In this document: piece by piece, positions 1 through 7,819 of the stretch | Position numbering within the stretch: position 1 is the stretch's first letter | Layout of the letters: each line of letters begins with the position of its first letter | Source of the DNA: Celeribacter sp. PS-C1 | GTDB taxonomy: Bacteria; Pseudomonadota; Alphaproteobacteria; Rhodobacterales; Rhodobacteraceae | DNA length: 64,000 nucleotides | NCBI RefSeq assembly: GCF_019429625.1 | Contig: NZ_JAHXRW010000002.1 | Coordinates: 186,001 to 250,000 of the forward strand | Reading direction: 5' to 3' | Made by a program: the position numbers and the translations under genes | Notes under the pieces: model-generated | What the model was told of the DNA's origin: nothing | Database searches by the model: none | What the model saw: the letters and a program-made list of their open reading frames with translations, nothing else

Positions 1-224
1 TTCTGACCTTCCCGCAGGCGCGCCACATCCGGGTGATCAAGATTGCCGCCTGTGGCACGCGGCGCGGTCCGGCGCCCGAAGCGCAAACCCTTTACGAAGA
101 CCTCAGCCCGCCCGCGCCACCGAAGGACCCTGTTCCGTCTGTGCCACGGTTCGAGGGAAAAGGTCGTCCTACAAAGAAAGATCGTCGCATGACGGACCTT
201 TCGCGCCCTGACATGCTTGATTGA
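1..224 (+). CDS. S4-domain RNA-binding protein (Hsp15-like), 3' part
   Basis: Only the C-terminal ~73 residues are present; the reading frame is open from base 3, so the gene starts before the window. The segment LTFPQARHIRVIKIAACGTR matches the end of an S4 RNA-binding domain in Hsp15-type proteins, which bind rRNA or free 50S subunits. It is followed by a basic, proline-rich tail (GKGRPTKKDRR). In Rhodobacteraceae this gene usually sits before a 7Fe ferredoxin and carD, as here; fdxA starts 53 nt downstream in the same direction. The exact substrate is not visible from this fragment. Confidence 0.75.
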   Translation, partial: LTFPQARHIRVIKIAACGTRRGPAPEAQTLYEDLSPPAPPKDPVPSVPRFEGKGRPTKKDRRMTDLSRPDMLD

Positions 225-277
225 TCCGGCACTTGGGGCTAGCTAAGGCGCAAATGATCAGATTTGGATGAGCCGCA

Positions 278-616
278 ATGACCTATGTCGTGATTGATAA
301 CTGCATCGCCTGTAAATACACCGACTGTGTCGAAGTCTGCCCCGTGGATTGTTTCTACGAGGGTGAGAACATGCTGGTGATTCATCCCGATGAATGTATC
401 GACTGTGGCGTCTGTGAACCGGAATGCCCGGCCGATGCGATCCGTCCGGACACCGAGCCGGACATGGAGAAATGGGTCGAGCTCAACCGCAAATATGCCG
501 AAGCTTGGCCGGTGATCCTTGAGAAGAAAGACCCGATGCCGGGCTATGAGGACAAGGACGGCGAAGAGGGCAAGCTGGAGAAGTATTTCTCCGAAGCGCC
601 CGGCGAGGGCTCCTGA
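278..616 (+). CDS. fdxA: 7Fe ferredoxin FdxA
   Basis: 112-residue ferredoxin with one [3Fe-4S] and one [4Fe-4S] cluster, a soluble low-potential electron carrier. Cysteines C9, C12, C17, C21 and C25 lie in the N-terminal motif, and the second motif [12 protein letters not shown] starts near residue 40, giving the usual FdxA ligand pattern. The C-terminal half is acidic and lysine-rich and ends in the extension typical of this family (about 107-112 aa). The ATG start gives the canonical MTYVV N-terminus. A strong intrinsic terminator follows, separating it from carD. The redox partner cannot be told from the sequence. Confidence 0.95.
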   Translation: MTYVVIDNCIACKYTDCVEVCPVDCFYEGENMLVIHPDECIDCGVCEPECPADAIRPDTEPDMEKWVELNRKYAEAWPVILEKKDPMPGYEDKDGEEGKLEKYFSEAPGEGS

Positions 617-631
617 GTCGATCCGACTTTT

Positions 632-651
632 CGAATCATGTGGATGATTCG
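632..651 (+). repeat. Perfect 8-bp hairpin after fdxA
   Basis: CGAATCAT-GTGG-ATGATTCG forms an 8-bp perfect stem with a 4-nt loop, 16 nt after the fdxA stop and just before the terminator hairpin. It may stabilise the fdxA mRNA 3' end; no T-run follows. Confidence 0.45.
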
Positions 652-657
652 CATTTC

Positions 658-685
658 AAGGGCCCCGACGCGTGGGCCCTTTTTA
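658..685 (+). terminator. Intrinsic terminator of fdxA
   Basis: The arms AAGGGCCC (658-665) and GGGCCCTT (674-681) pair perfectly and are followed by a T-run (680-684). It lies 42 nt after the fdxA stop. Confidence 0.85.
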
Positions 686-1026
686 TATGCAGAGCTCTCT
701 ATAAGTCCTTGATTCATGGATAACCCCCCTGAAAACGGGGGGCTCTTGCTGCCGCCTCGCTGAGCTGTGCTTTCTTTGGGGCGTTTTTTGTGCTATGGTA
801 ACTCAACCACGTTAGGACATATCGACCTCAACCCCCTGAGCCACGCTTTTACGGGGATTGAGTTTTTCGCGCCTAATTCCTTGTTCCAAAGCCTTTTGGC
901 GGGAACGCTGCAGATTGATTTCGGGCTTTTGTGTGTGCCCGGCTTTTTGCGGTTTCGGAAAACGCGAAAGTGCGATGCGACCGAGACGGTGGTGCCAACG
1001 GTCCCGTCTGAGGAAAACACCTGCAA
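686..1026. other. carD upstream region
   Basis: Gene-free stretch before carD. It holds a GC-only hairpin (CCCCCC 724-729 / GGGGGG 737-742) without a T-run, and a possible promoter TTTCTT (771-776), 17-nt spacer, TATGGT (794-799), which would give a leader of about 220 nt. No convincing coding sequence is seen in any frame. Confidence 0.4.
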
Positions 1027-1536
1027 ATGAGCAAGACCAAGAAATCCGAATTCCGCCCCAACGATTACGTTGTTTATCCGGCCCATGGCGTCGGTCAGAT
1101 CATGTCGATCGAAGAACAGGAAATCGCGGGCATGTCCCTTGAACTTTTCGTCATCGCCTTTGAGAAAGATAAGATGACGCTGCGCGTTCCGACCAACAAA
1201 GCCGTCGAATCCGGCCTGCGGTCGCTGTCGTCGCCGGAACTGATTCAGGACGCGATGAAGACCCTCAAAGGCAAAGCCAAGGTCAAACGCGCCATGTGGT
1301 CCCGCCGCGCGCAGGAATATGAGCAAAAGATCAACTCCGGCGATTTGATCGCCATCGCCGAAGTGGTGCGCGACCTGCACCGCACCGACGACCAGCGCGA
1401 GCAGAGCTACTCCGAGCGTCAGCTTTATGAAGCGGCTCTGGATCGACTGACCCGCGAAGTCGCTGCTGTGTCCGGTTCCGACGAGGCGGATGCGCAGAAG
1501 AAAGTCAGCGACGTGCTCGTGAGCCGCGCCGCCTGA
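1027..1536 (+). CDS. carD: CarD family transcriptional regulator
   Basis: 169 residues. CarD-type proteins bind the RNA polymerase beta subunit through an N-terminal Tudor-like RID domain and stabilise open complexes at housekeeping promoters. The RID starts near residue 10 with FRPNDYVVYPAHGVGQIMSI, and a helical DNA-contacting C-terminal domain follows (about 65-160), including the region ending in RRAQEYEQKIN. Length matches alphaproteobacterial CarD (about 170 aa). The ATG start follows CACCTGCAA; the Shine-Dalgarno sequence is weak. It is monocistronic, flanked by a long leader and a strong terminator. Confidence 0.95.
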   Translation: MSKTKKSEFRPNDYVVYPAHGVGQIMSIEEQEIAGMSLELFVIAFEKDKMTLRVPTNKAVESGLRSLSSPELIQDAMKTLKGKAKVKRAMWSRRAQEYEQKINSGDLIAIAEVVRDLHRTDDQREQSYSERQLYEAALDRLTREVAAVSGSDEADAQKKVSDVLVSRAA

Positions 1537-1562
1537 TCTTCTGAGTGTATCAAGCACAAAGG

Positions 1563-1600
1563 AAACCGCCGAGAGGGAGACCTCTCCGGCGGTTTTTTTT
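1563..1600 (+). terminator. Intrinsic terminator of carD
   Basis: AACCGCCGAGAGG pairs with CCTCTCCGGCGGTT (one bulged C) around a short loop, followed by eight T residues (1593-1600). It lies 27 nt after the carD stop. Confidence 0.9.
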
Positions 1601-1955
1601 ATGACGGTTTTCTGTGTGGATGGCGCAAAAGAAAACGCTGTCCCACGAGGTGACAGCGCTTCTCCTGACTTTACGGCGAAGGAGCCCAGTCAGATCGCAA
1701 CCCCCTCAAACGGTCAGGGCCACTGTTCGAGAGGTCTGCGAAATGAGATGTGCGCCAAGCCGCTCCTCTTCATTTCGAGAGGCTGGCCGACGACACTGAT
1801 GGCACGGCACAGGAGGGTGACATCCAACTCATGAAAACTCATTATGCTTCTCCTGCGCCGTGCAATCGGCCTGTTTTTTCTATGCCGATAGGGGGCAAGC
1901 CACATTCCCCAGATGGGGTAAGCGCGTCAAAAAAACGGTAAGAATGTAGAAACCG
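1601..1955. other. Intergenic region between carD and the LuxR-type gene
   Basis: About 355 bases between two convergent genes. The short open frames here have no recognisable protein character and no ribosome binding sites. No RNA gene or clear terminator for the minus-strand gene is seen. Confidence 0.4.
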
Positions 1956-3668
1956 TCAGGCCATTCGGGTCAAATGCGCGAGCGCTTTGTCCCAGGCGCG
2001 AAAGAACACGAAGCGGCCTGCGTTGTCACAGGTCTCGATCTTGATCTCCGGATAGCGCGCGGCATGTTGGGCCAACATTTCGGGCGGGATTTCTGTGTCT
2101 TCCGTGCCATGCAGGAAGTGCACCGGCACATGTCGGGCAAGGGCGCGGAGATCCTGCGACCAATCCATCGTCATCTGTTCAATCGTGGTCCGGGTGAAAA
2201 TATCCGCCGCGTTATAGTCCTTCGACAGGGTGAAGTGGCTGCCCTCTAACAGGGCCTCGCGGGTGTCAGGATCGTCCAGCAACGCGAGATCCCCCGGCGC
2301 ATCGGCGAAGATATTGCGGATGAAGGCGTCTTTCCCGGCCTTTTGCGCCAGCGCGAACCCCGCCTTGATCAAAAACGGCAAAAGCCGCGGCGTATGGCGG
2401 GCTGTGGCGAGGATCATGCGGTGCCATTTGTCCATGCAGGCGATCTGATTGGGTTCGGTTACCGGGAAGACCGCGCCGCACCCGAAAACGCCGGTTATGA
2501 GATGCGGGAAAAGGGCTGCGAATTTGGCGACGAACATCACATCGACCCCAAGCGCCAGATGCGGGCAGGGGCCGAGGTTCAGATGTGCCACCAGTTCGGC
2601 CATGTCACGCGCGTAGTGTTCGGACAGGCTGCCTGTCGCGGGGGGCGTGTCCGAGGGGCCGTAGCCTCCCCGTAGTGGCAAGATCACGCGAAGCCCCAAA
2701 GCGCGGGCCTGTTCCTCTGCCGCCTGTGGCCAATGGGTGAACCCATAATCCATTGGCCAGACAAGGATCGGTTTGCCCGTAGTTGCACCAAATTCGCGAT
2801 AGTCCATCCGCCGTCCGTCGCTGAGACGCATGCTCATCCATTGAACCGCCGGTCTGGCCACGTCCATAACGGCTTGCGCACGAGTTGCACCCGGTGCCGT
2901 CGCCATGTGCATCATCATCAAAACGATGCGGATCAATTCGGCTTGCGAACGTGTGTCGGTCTTGCTCAGGATGGTCTTGACCTGCGTGCGGATCGTATCG
3001 ACAGAGCGCCCGCGTGCGGCGGCGATTTCCTGAATATTTTCGGATTTGATCAACCTCTGGATCACGGCAATCTCGGCGGGCGTCAAAGCAAAGGCCGAGG
3101 CCAGCACCGCGTCGAAACCCTCTGGCCAGATCAGTTCAGACGAGAGGATCAGGACCACCGGCCCGACCTGTGGTAAGATCTCCACATGCAGTTTCAAGAG
3201 GGTCGGGCGCGCGTGGTTGTCCCTGTGCAATTCCAAAAGCGTGTCTGCGGTCTCATTGTCTGCAGTGCGCTGGTTCAGATGCTTTCTGACCAGCGCCAGC
3301 AAGGTCGCACGCGTGTCCTCGGGCATCGCGGCGCAACCGAGAGATGCGCCAACGTCGACCCCGAAAAGCGACCTAGTCGAGCCGTTGGCCGCCAGAACGG
3401 AGAATCGGGCATCCACCAGAATGGCGGTGGATTGCGAAAACCGCTCCATGAGAGTGGCGATCTCATCAGCTTTCGAGGGTAGAGTGCTGCGCGCGAGGAT
3501 TTCTTCGGCGCGATGAAAATGTTTGAGCAGAGTGCTTTCCGACAGACCGGCCGGCACTGTTTCGCGATCCATATGCGGCAAGAGTCGAGCATAACATTCG
3601 GGCGCGAGTGCCACGTCATAGATCGCGGACAGGATATCGTCCGGAGGGGGGATGCGAGTTTGGTTCAT
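1956..3668 (-). CDS. LuxR-type regulator with PAS-like and alpha/beta-hydrolase-like domains
   Basis: About 570 residues from the ATG at 3668 (MNQTRIPPPDD). An in-frame ATG at 3749 would add 27 residues of low-complexity sequence, and neither start has a clear Shine-Dalgarno. Order of domains: a PAS-like segment (about 80-170, STAILVDARFSVLAANG), a LuxR-type HTH (about 190-250, LTPAEIAVIQRLIKSENIQE), then an alpha/beta-hydrolase fold to the C-terminus. The nucleophile elbow reads GVDVM instead of GxSxG, and the usual catalytic His is replaced in NAGRFVFF, while the acid-containing HGTEDTEIP is kept. The hydrolase domain is therefore probably a ligand sensor rather than an enzyme. The gene stands alone and its target genes are unknown. 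Confidence 0.8.
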   Translation of the reverse strand: MNQTRIPPPDDILSAIYDVALAPECYARLLPHMDRETVPAGLSESTLLKHFHRAEEILARSTLPSKADEIATLMERFSQSTAILVDARFSVLAANGSTRSLFGVDVGASLGCAAMPEDTRATLLALVRKHLNQRTADNETADTLLELHRDNHARPTLLKLHVEILPQVGPVVLILSSELIWPEGFDAVLASAFALTPAEIAVIQRLIKSENIQEIAAARGRSVDTIRTQVKTILSKTDTRSQAELIRIVLMMMHMATAPGATRAQAVMDVARPAVQWMSMRLSDGRRMDYREFGATTGKPILVWPMDYGFTHWPQAAEEQARALGLRVILPLRGGYGPSDTPPATGSLSEHYARDMAELVAHLNLGPCPHLALGVDVMFVAKFAALFPHLITGVFGCGAVFPVTEPNQIACMDKWHRMILATARHTPRLLPFLIKAGFALAQKAGKDAFIRNIFADAPGDLALLDDPDTREALLEGSHFTLSKDYNAADIFTRTTIEQMTMDWSQDLRALARHVPVHFLHGTEDTEIPPEMLAQHAARYPEIKIETCDNAGRFVFFRAWDKALAHLTRMA

Positions 3669-3872
3669 GACGAGCCGAGGGGTGCGATTGACTGTGTGCT
3701 GGTAGGATCGCTCGCTGTCTTGGGGAGGCAAAGCGTTTTTTGACCGCATGGGAAAAGCAGATGACTTTTCCCCCTGAAAAGGTAGGGGAAACCGCAGGTT
3801 TCACTGCGGGGCGTGCCTCAATCGTATGCAGATGAGGGGGGCAATGACGAAAAGGTTTGGGTGAGGCGCGCG

Positions 3873-4637
3873 TCAGGCGAGCGTGGCAAAGACCGTCAGA
3901 GCCATGATCTCTGCCACATTCTGCGTCGCGCCGAGCACATCGCCGGTCTGGCCGCCGATTTTACGCTTGGCGATCCGTGCGGTGACAAAGGCGGTTGCGG
4001 TGACAGCGGAGGCGGCGAGCACAGTGGGCACAAAACCAACGACGATCCAGCAGAGCACAAAGGCCACCACGGCACCAAGGCTCGCGGCGTCACGCGGCGG
4101 GCGGCCGGTTTGGACCGAAAGCCCGTCCTCGCGTGCGGGTGGCATCAAGGCCATGAGATAGGGCAGGGGTGCGCGCGATAGCATGGCGCTGGCGATCACT
4201 GTGGTGACGATCACATCCTGATGCGCAAGCATCGAGAGTGCCGTGAAGCGCAGCAACAGCGACAGGATCAGCGCGAGGACGCCGTAAGCCCCGATGCGAC
4301 TGTCGCGCATGATCTCAAGACGCCGCACGCGCGTGAATCCGCCCCAAAAGCCATCGGAGCAATCCGCTAGGCCGTCTTCGTGCATTGCGCCGGTGACAAT
4401 GATGGAGGCGGCGAGGGTGAACCCGGCGATCAGTCCGGCCCCAAGCGTCAGCCAGCCCGCAATTGTGGCGATAGCGCCCGCGATCAGTCCCACGGCCAGC
4501 CCCGCGAGCGGAAAGGCCCATGTCGCCTCCGCCGTGCGGCCGAACCCGGCCCGCACCGGAATACGGGTCAAAAGGGCCAGTGCTGTGGCAATGTCGCCGG
4601 GCGCGGGTTGGAAACGCGGTTTGAAACGGGGGAACAT
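3873..4637 (-). CDS. cobS: Adenosylcobinamide-GDP ribazoletransferase (cobalamin synthase)
   Basis: 254 residues. CobS (CobV in the aerobic nomenclature) joins adenosylcobinamide-GDP with alpha-ribazole(-phosphate) at the inner membrane, the last step of cobalamin assembly. The motif GAMHEDGLADCSDGFWGG near residues 85-102 is the family's acidic metal-binding signature. Several hydrophobic helices follow, and the C-terminal GGQTGDVLGATQ is also typical. The start is the ATG at 4637, preceded by AGGAG at 9 nt; a longer open frame running into cobT on the other strand is not used. It is divergent from cobT with 73 bp between the starts. Confidence 0.93.
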   Translation of the reverse strand: MFPRFKPRFQPAPGDIATALALLTRIPVRAGFGRTAEATWAFPLAGLAVGLIAGAIATIAGWLTLGAGLIAGFTLAASIIVTGAMHEDGLADCSDGFWGGFTRVRRLEIMRDSRIGAYGVLALILSLLLRFTALSMLAHQDVIVTTVIASAMLSRAPLPYLMALMPPAREDGLSVQTGRPPRDAASLGAVVAFVLCWIVVGFVPTVLAASAVTATAFVTARIAKRKIGGQTGDVLGATQNVAEIMALTVFATLA

Positions 4638-4710
4638 GTGAAATCGCTCCTGTCCATGTGGGTGCTCTCGGGATAAAACCCCGGCAAGACAAATACAATG
4701 AGGACGACCC

Positions 4711-5727
4711 ATGGTTTTCACCGGTGCTTTTTCCGATCTCGCTGGCTTTGAACTTCTGCTGAAACAGGCCCCCGGCCCGGATTTGGCGGCAAAAGAGGCA
4801 GCTGAGGCGCGCAATGCGCAGCTGACGAAACCGGCGGGCTCTCTGGGGCGGCTCGAAGAAATTGGCATCTGGTATGCCACTTGGCGGGGTGAGGGCCGTC
4901 CCAAGATCACTCAGCCGCAGGTCGCGATCTTTGCGGGCAACCATGGCGTGACAGCGCGCGGGGTTTCGGCCTTCCCGGCGGAAGTGACCGTGCAGATGGT
5001 TGCGAATTTCGAGCACGGCGGGGCGGCGATCAACCAACTGGCGCGCAACGCGGGCGCGGCCATGTCAGTGCATCCTATTGCGCTGGACCGTCCGACCGGT
5101 GATTTTACTGAAACCGTTGCCATGACCGAGGTCGAATGCGTTGAGGCGCTTTTGATCGGCTGGAATGCGGTCAATCCGCAGTCGGATTTGCTGGTCGTCG
5201 GCGAAATGGGCATCGGCAACACCACCTCTGCGGCGGCGATTGCGAACGCTTTGTTCGGGGGCGAGGCGGCCGACTGGGTCGGGCGTGGCACGGGCGTCGA
5301 TGACGACGGTCTGAAGATCAAGGAAGAGGTCTGCGCCGCCGGTGTTGCCCTTCATGGCGGGAAATCTCCGTTGGCGATTTTGGCCGCATTGGGCGGGCGG
5401 GAAGTGGCGGCGATGGCGGGAGCGATTGCCCGCGCGCGTCACCTGCGCATTCCTGTGGTGCTTGATGGATTTATCTGCTGTGCGGCGGCGGCAACGCTTG
5501 AGCGCGCGGTGCCGGGGGCTTTGGATCACTGCATCGCAGGCCATGTCTCGGCAGAGGCCGCGCATCCGGCTGTGCTCAGTTCTATCAGCAAAGAGCCTTT
5601 GGTCGCCTTGGGCCTGCGTTTGGGCGAGGGGTCGGGCGCGGGGCTTGTGATCCCGCTGGTCAAGGGCGCAGTGGAATGCCTGTCAGGCATGGCGACATTC
5701 GCCGAGGCCGGCGTGTCGGACAAATAA
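4711..5727 (+). CDS. cobT: Nicotinate-nucleotide--dimethylbenzimidazole phosphoribosyltransferase
   Basis: 338 residues. CobT transfers phosphoribose from nicotinate mononucleotide to 5,6-dimethylbenzimidazole, giving alpha-ribazole phosphate, the lower-ligand precursor used by CobS. Family features include [15 protein letters not shown] near residue 40, [16 protein letters not shown] near 80, and [14 protein letters not shown] near 165. The C-terminal part carries the catalytic Glu region ([11 protein letters not shown]). Length is typical (about 335-350 aa). It shares its short upstream region with divergent cobS. No cobalamin riboswitch fits in the 73-bp gap. Confidence 0.95.
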   Translation: MVFTGAFSDLAGFELLLKQAPGPDLAAKEAAEARNAQLTKPAGSLGRLEEIGIWYATWRGEGRPKITQPQVAIFAGNHGVTARGVSAFPAEVTVQMVANFEHGGAAINQLARNAGAAMSVHPIALDRPTGDFTETVAMTEVECVEALLIGWNAVNPQSDLLVVGEMGIGNTTSAAAIANALFGGEAADWVGRGTGVDDDGLKIKEEVCAAGVALHGGKSPLAILAALGGREVAAMAGAIARARHLRIPVVLDGFICCAAAATLERAVPGALDHCIAGHVSAEAAHPAVLSSISKEPLVALGLRLGEGSGAGLVIPLVKGAVECLSGMATFAEAGVSDK

Positions 5728-5757
5728 GCGGACAGAGAAATGAGGAGGCGATGCCGC

Positions 5758-7644
5758 TTAGGCTGCATCGCCTTTCTCTCTTTTACGCTCCAGTTCGGTG
5801 ACCAAAGCGGCCTCAAATTCTTTGTCGAGCGCCTGAGATCGCGCGACATAGGCGGAATTTTCCGACACAGGTTTGCTCGGATCCCAAAGCTCGGCCAAGG
5901 CCCGCATCGCCTCGCGGTCGTGTTGGTAATAGGCCTGTTCCGTGACGGCGGCGTCATATTCGGAAAAGCCCATCTCTTCCAAGACGTAGCGGCCTGCACG
6001 CAGCGAACTGTCGAACATTTCGCGCACGATTTTGTCGGCGCCAGCCTTGTAGAGCTCATAGACATGGATGCGGTCGCGGGCGCGCACGATGATAAAAAGA
6101 TCGGGCCGCAGGTTGCGGGCATATTTCACAAGCTGCGTGGCGGCTTTCGGGTCGTCCAAGGTGATCACGAGAATACGCGCTGTCTCGATCCCTGCGGCAT
6201 GCAGAAGCTCCGGTCGGGTCGGGTCGCCGAAGAAGCCCTTGAAGCCGAATTTGCGCATCAGCTGGATGGTTTTCAGATCGTGATCCAACACGGTGGTCTG
6301 AAACCCGGAGGCCTGCACGAGCCGGTTCACCACCTGCCCAAAACGCCCGATCCCCGCGATGATGATCTTTTGCTGGTCGTCGATGTCATCCGCAGGCGTC
6401 TCCTCCGCGCGGTCGGCGAGCTTCGCGCGCAGATAGTCCTGGAGCATGAAGAACAAAGGCGTGAACAAGAGCGACAGCGCGATGATCAACAGAACCCGCT
6501 CGCCCATGAAGGACGACAACACCCCCTGTTGCAGCGAGAAAGTGGTGAGCACCATGCCGAATTCCCCGGCCTGTGCCAGTGACAGGGTGAACAGCCATTG
6601 TCCGCGTTGGCGGAGTTTGAAAATCCGCCCGATGATATAGAGGATCACCCCCTTGGTGATCATCAGGGCAAAGGTCAGCCCGATCAACGTGAAGGGATCA
6701 TGGAACAGAATTGTGAAATTGATGCCCGCGCCCACGGCGATGAAAAACAGCCCCAACAACAAACCTTTGAAAGGTTCGATGGAGCTTTCCAATTCGTGGC
6801 GAAACTCGGAGTTTGCCAGAACCACACCGGCGAGGAAGGTGCCCAGAGCCGGCGAAAGGCCCACCGCAGTCATGAGCCAGGCGATGCCGATCACGATCAA
6901 CAGAGCGACGGCGGTGTAAATCTCGCGCAGGTTGGCGGAATGGATGTAGCGAAACACCGGACGGGTCAGGAACACGCCTGCGAGAATGATTGCGCCCACG
7001 GCGCCAAGTGTCACCAGTGTGACGCCCCAACCGGGCAGCCCCTCGACCAGTGTGGCGCTGTGAGAAGCGGCTTTTTCCAAATCACTCGCGCGACTGATCG
7101 AGCCATCGGGGTTGATCGACATTAGCGTCCCCGTGGCCAAAAGCGGCATGAGCGCGAGCATCGGGATCACCGCGATGTCTTGCGTCAACAGAACGGAAAA
7201 TGCCGCGCGTCCGCCGCCAGTGTGCATCAGGTTCTTCTCTGACAGCGTTTGAAGCACCACCGCGGTCGAGGACAGTGACAGGATCATGCCAAGCGCGAGG
7301 CCTGTCTGCCATGTCTGCCCCGCCCAGATTGCGGCGCCCATGATGGCCGCGCCAGTCAGAACGATCTGCAATCCGCCCATGCCCAAAAGCTTGTTGCGCA
7401 TCTCCCATAGGCCGCGCGGGTCCAGTTCGAGCCCGATCAGGAAGAGCATCATCACCACGCCAAACTCGGCGTAATGAAGCAAATCCTCGCTTTCATTATG
7501 CTGAACCAACCCCAGAAGAGGGCCGACGATCATACCGGCCAAAAGATAGCCCAAAACGGAGCCAAGCCCCAATCGACGCGCCAGAGGAACGGCGATGACA
7601 ATGGCGGCGAGGTAGATAACGGCTTGGGCCAGAAGGCCTTGCAT
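5758..7644 (-). CDS. Kef-type K+/H+ antiporter (CPA2 family) with TrkA-N domain
   Basis: 628 residues. The N-terminal ~390 residues form about 12 membrane helices of the CPA2 monovalent cation:proton antiporter family, with family-like stretches such as GYLLAGMIVGPLLGLV and ALGTFLAGVVLANSEFRHE. A cytosolic RCK/TrkA-N domain follows (about 395-510), with the nucleotide-binding fold IIIAGIGRFGQVVNRLVQ. It resembles KefB/KefC, which protect against electrophile stress. The start at 7644 has AAGGAC about 8 nt upstream and removes a 21-residue extension. It ends 30 bp from convergent cobT. No KefF/G-type ancillary gene is adjacent. Confidence 0.9.
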   Translation of the reverse strand: MQGLLAQAVIYLAAIVIAVPLARRLGLGSVLGYLLAGMIVGPLLGLVQHNESEDLLHYAEFGVVMMLFLIGLELDPRGLWEMRNKLLGMGGLQIVLTGAAIMGAAIWAGQTWQTGLALGMILSLSSTAVVLQTLSEKNLMHTGGGRAAFSVLLTQDIAVIPMLALMPLLATGTLMSINPDGSISRASDLEKAASHSATLVEGLPGWGVTLVTLGAVGAIILAGVFLTRPVFRYIHSANLREIYTAVALLIVIGIAWLMTAVGLSPALGTFLAGVVLANSEFRHELESSIEPFKGLLLGLFFIAVGAGINFTILFHDPFTLIGLTFALMITKGVILYIIGRIFKLRQRGQWLFTLSLAQAGEFGMVLTTFSLQQGVLSSFMGERVLLIIALSLLFTPLFFMLQDYLRAKLADRAEETPADDIDDQQKIIIAGIGRFGQVVNRLVQASGFQTTVLDHDLKTIQLMRKFGFKGFFGDPTRPELLHAAGIETARILVITLDDPKAATQLVKYARNLRPDLFIIVRARDRIHVYELYKAGADKIVREMFDSSLRAGRYVLEEMGFSEYDAAVTEQAYYQHDREAMRALAELWDPSKPVSENSAYVARSQALDKEFEAALVTELERKREKGDAA

Positions 7645-7819
7645 GGGCGCTGTCCTTATTCGGAATGTGAGCCGTCCGGATGAGACGGGCGTGACAATCA
7701 TATTCACGCGTCATTACAGAGAGGTAAAGCCCCGACACACCTAAGAAGCGGGGCGACAAGGGGCATGTGAGATTTTTAGCAAGCAATGCCAAAACATGAG
7801 CGGCGTGGACGCGACCGCC

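Noticed and set aside
4638-4710. Cobalamin riboswitch between cobS and cobT
   Set aside because: Only 73 bp, far below the size of a B12 riboswitch.
4638-4910. N-terminal extension of CobS into cobT
   Set aside because: A strong Shine-Dalgarno before 4637 and overlap with the divergent cobT coding sequence.
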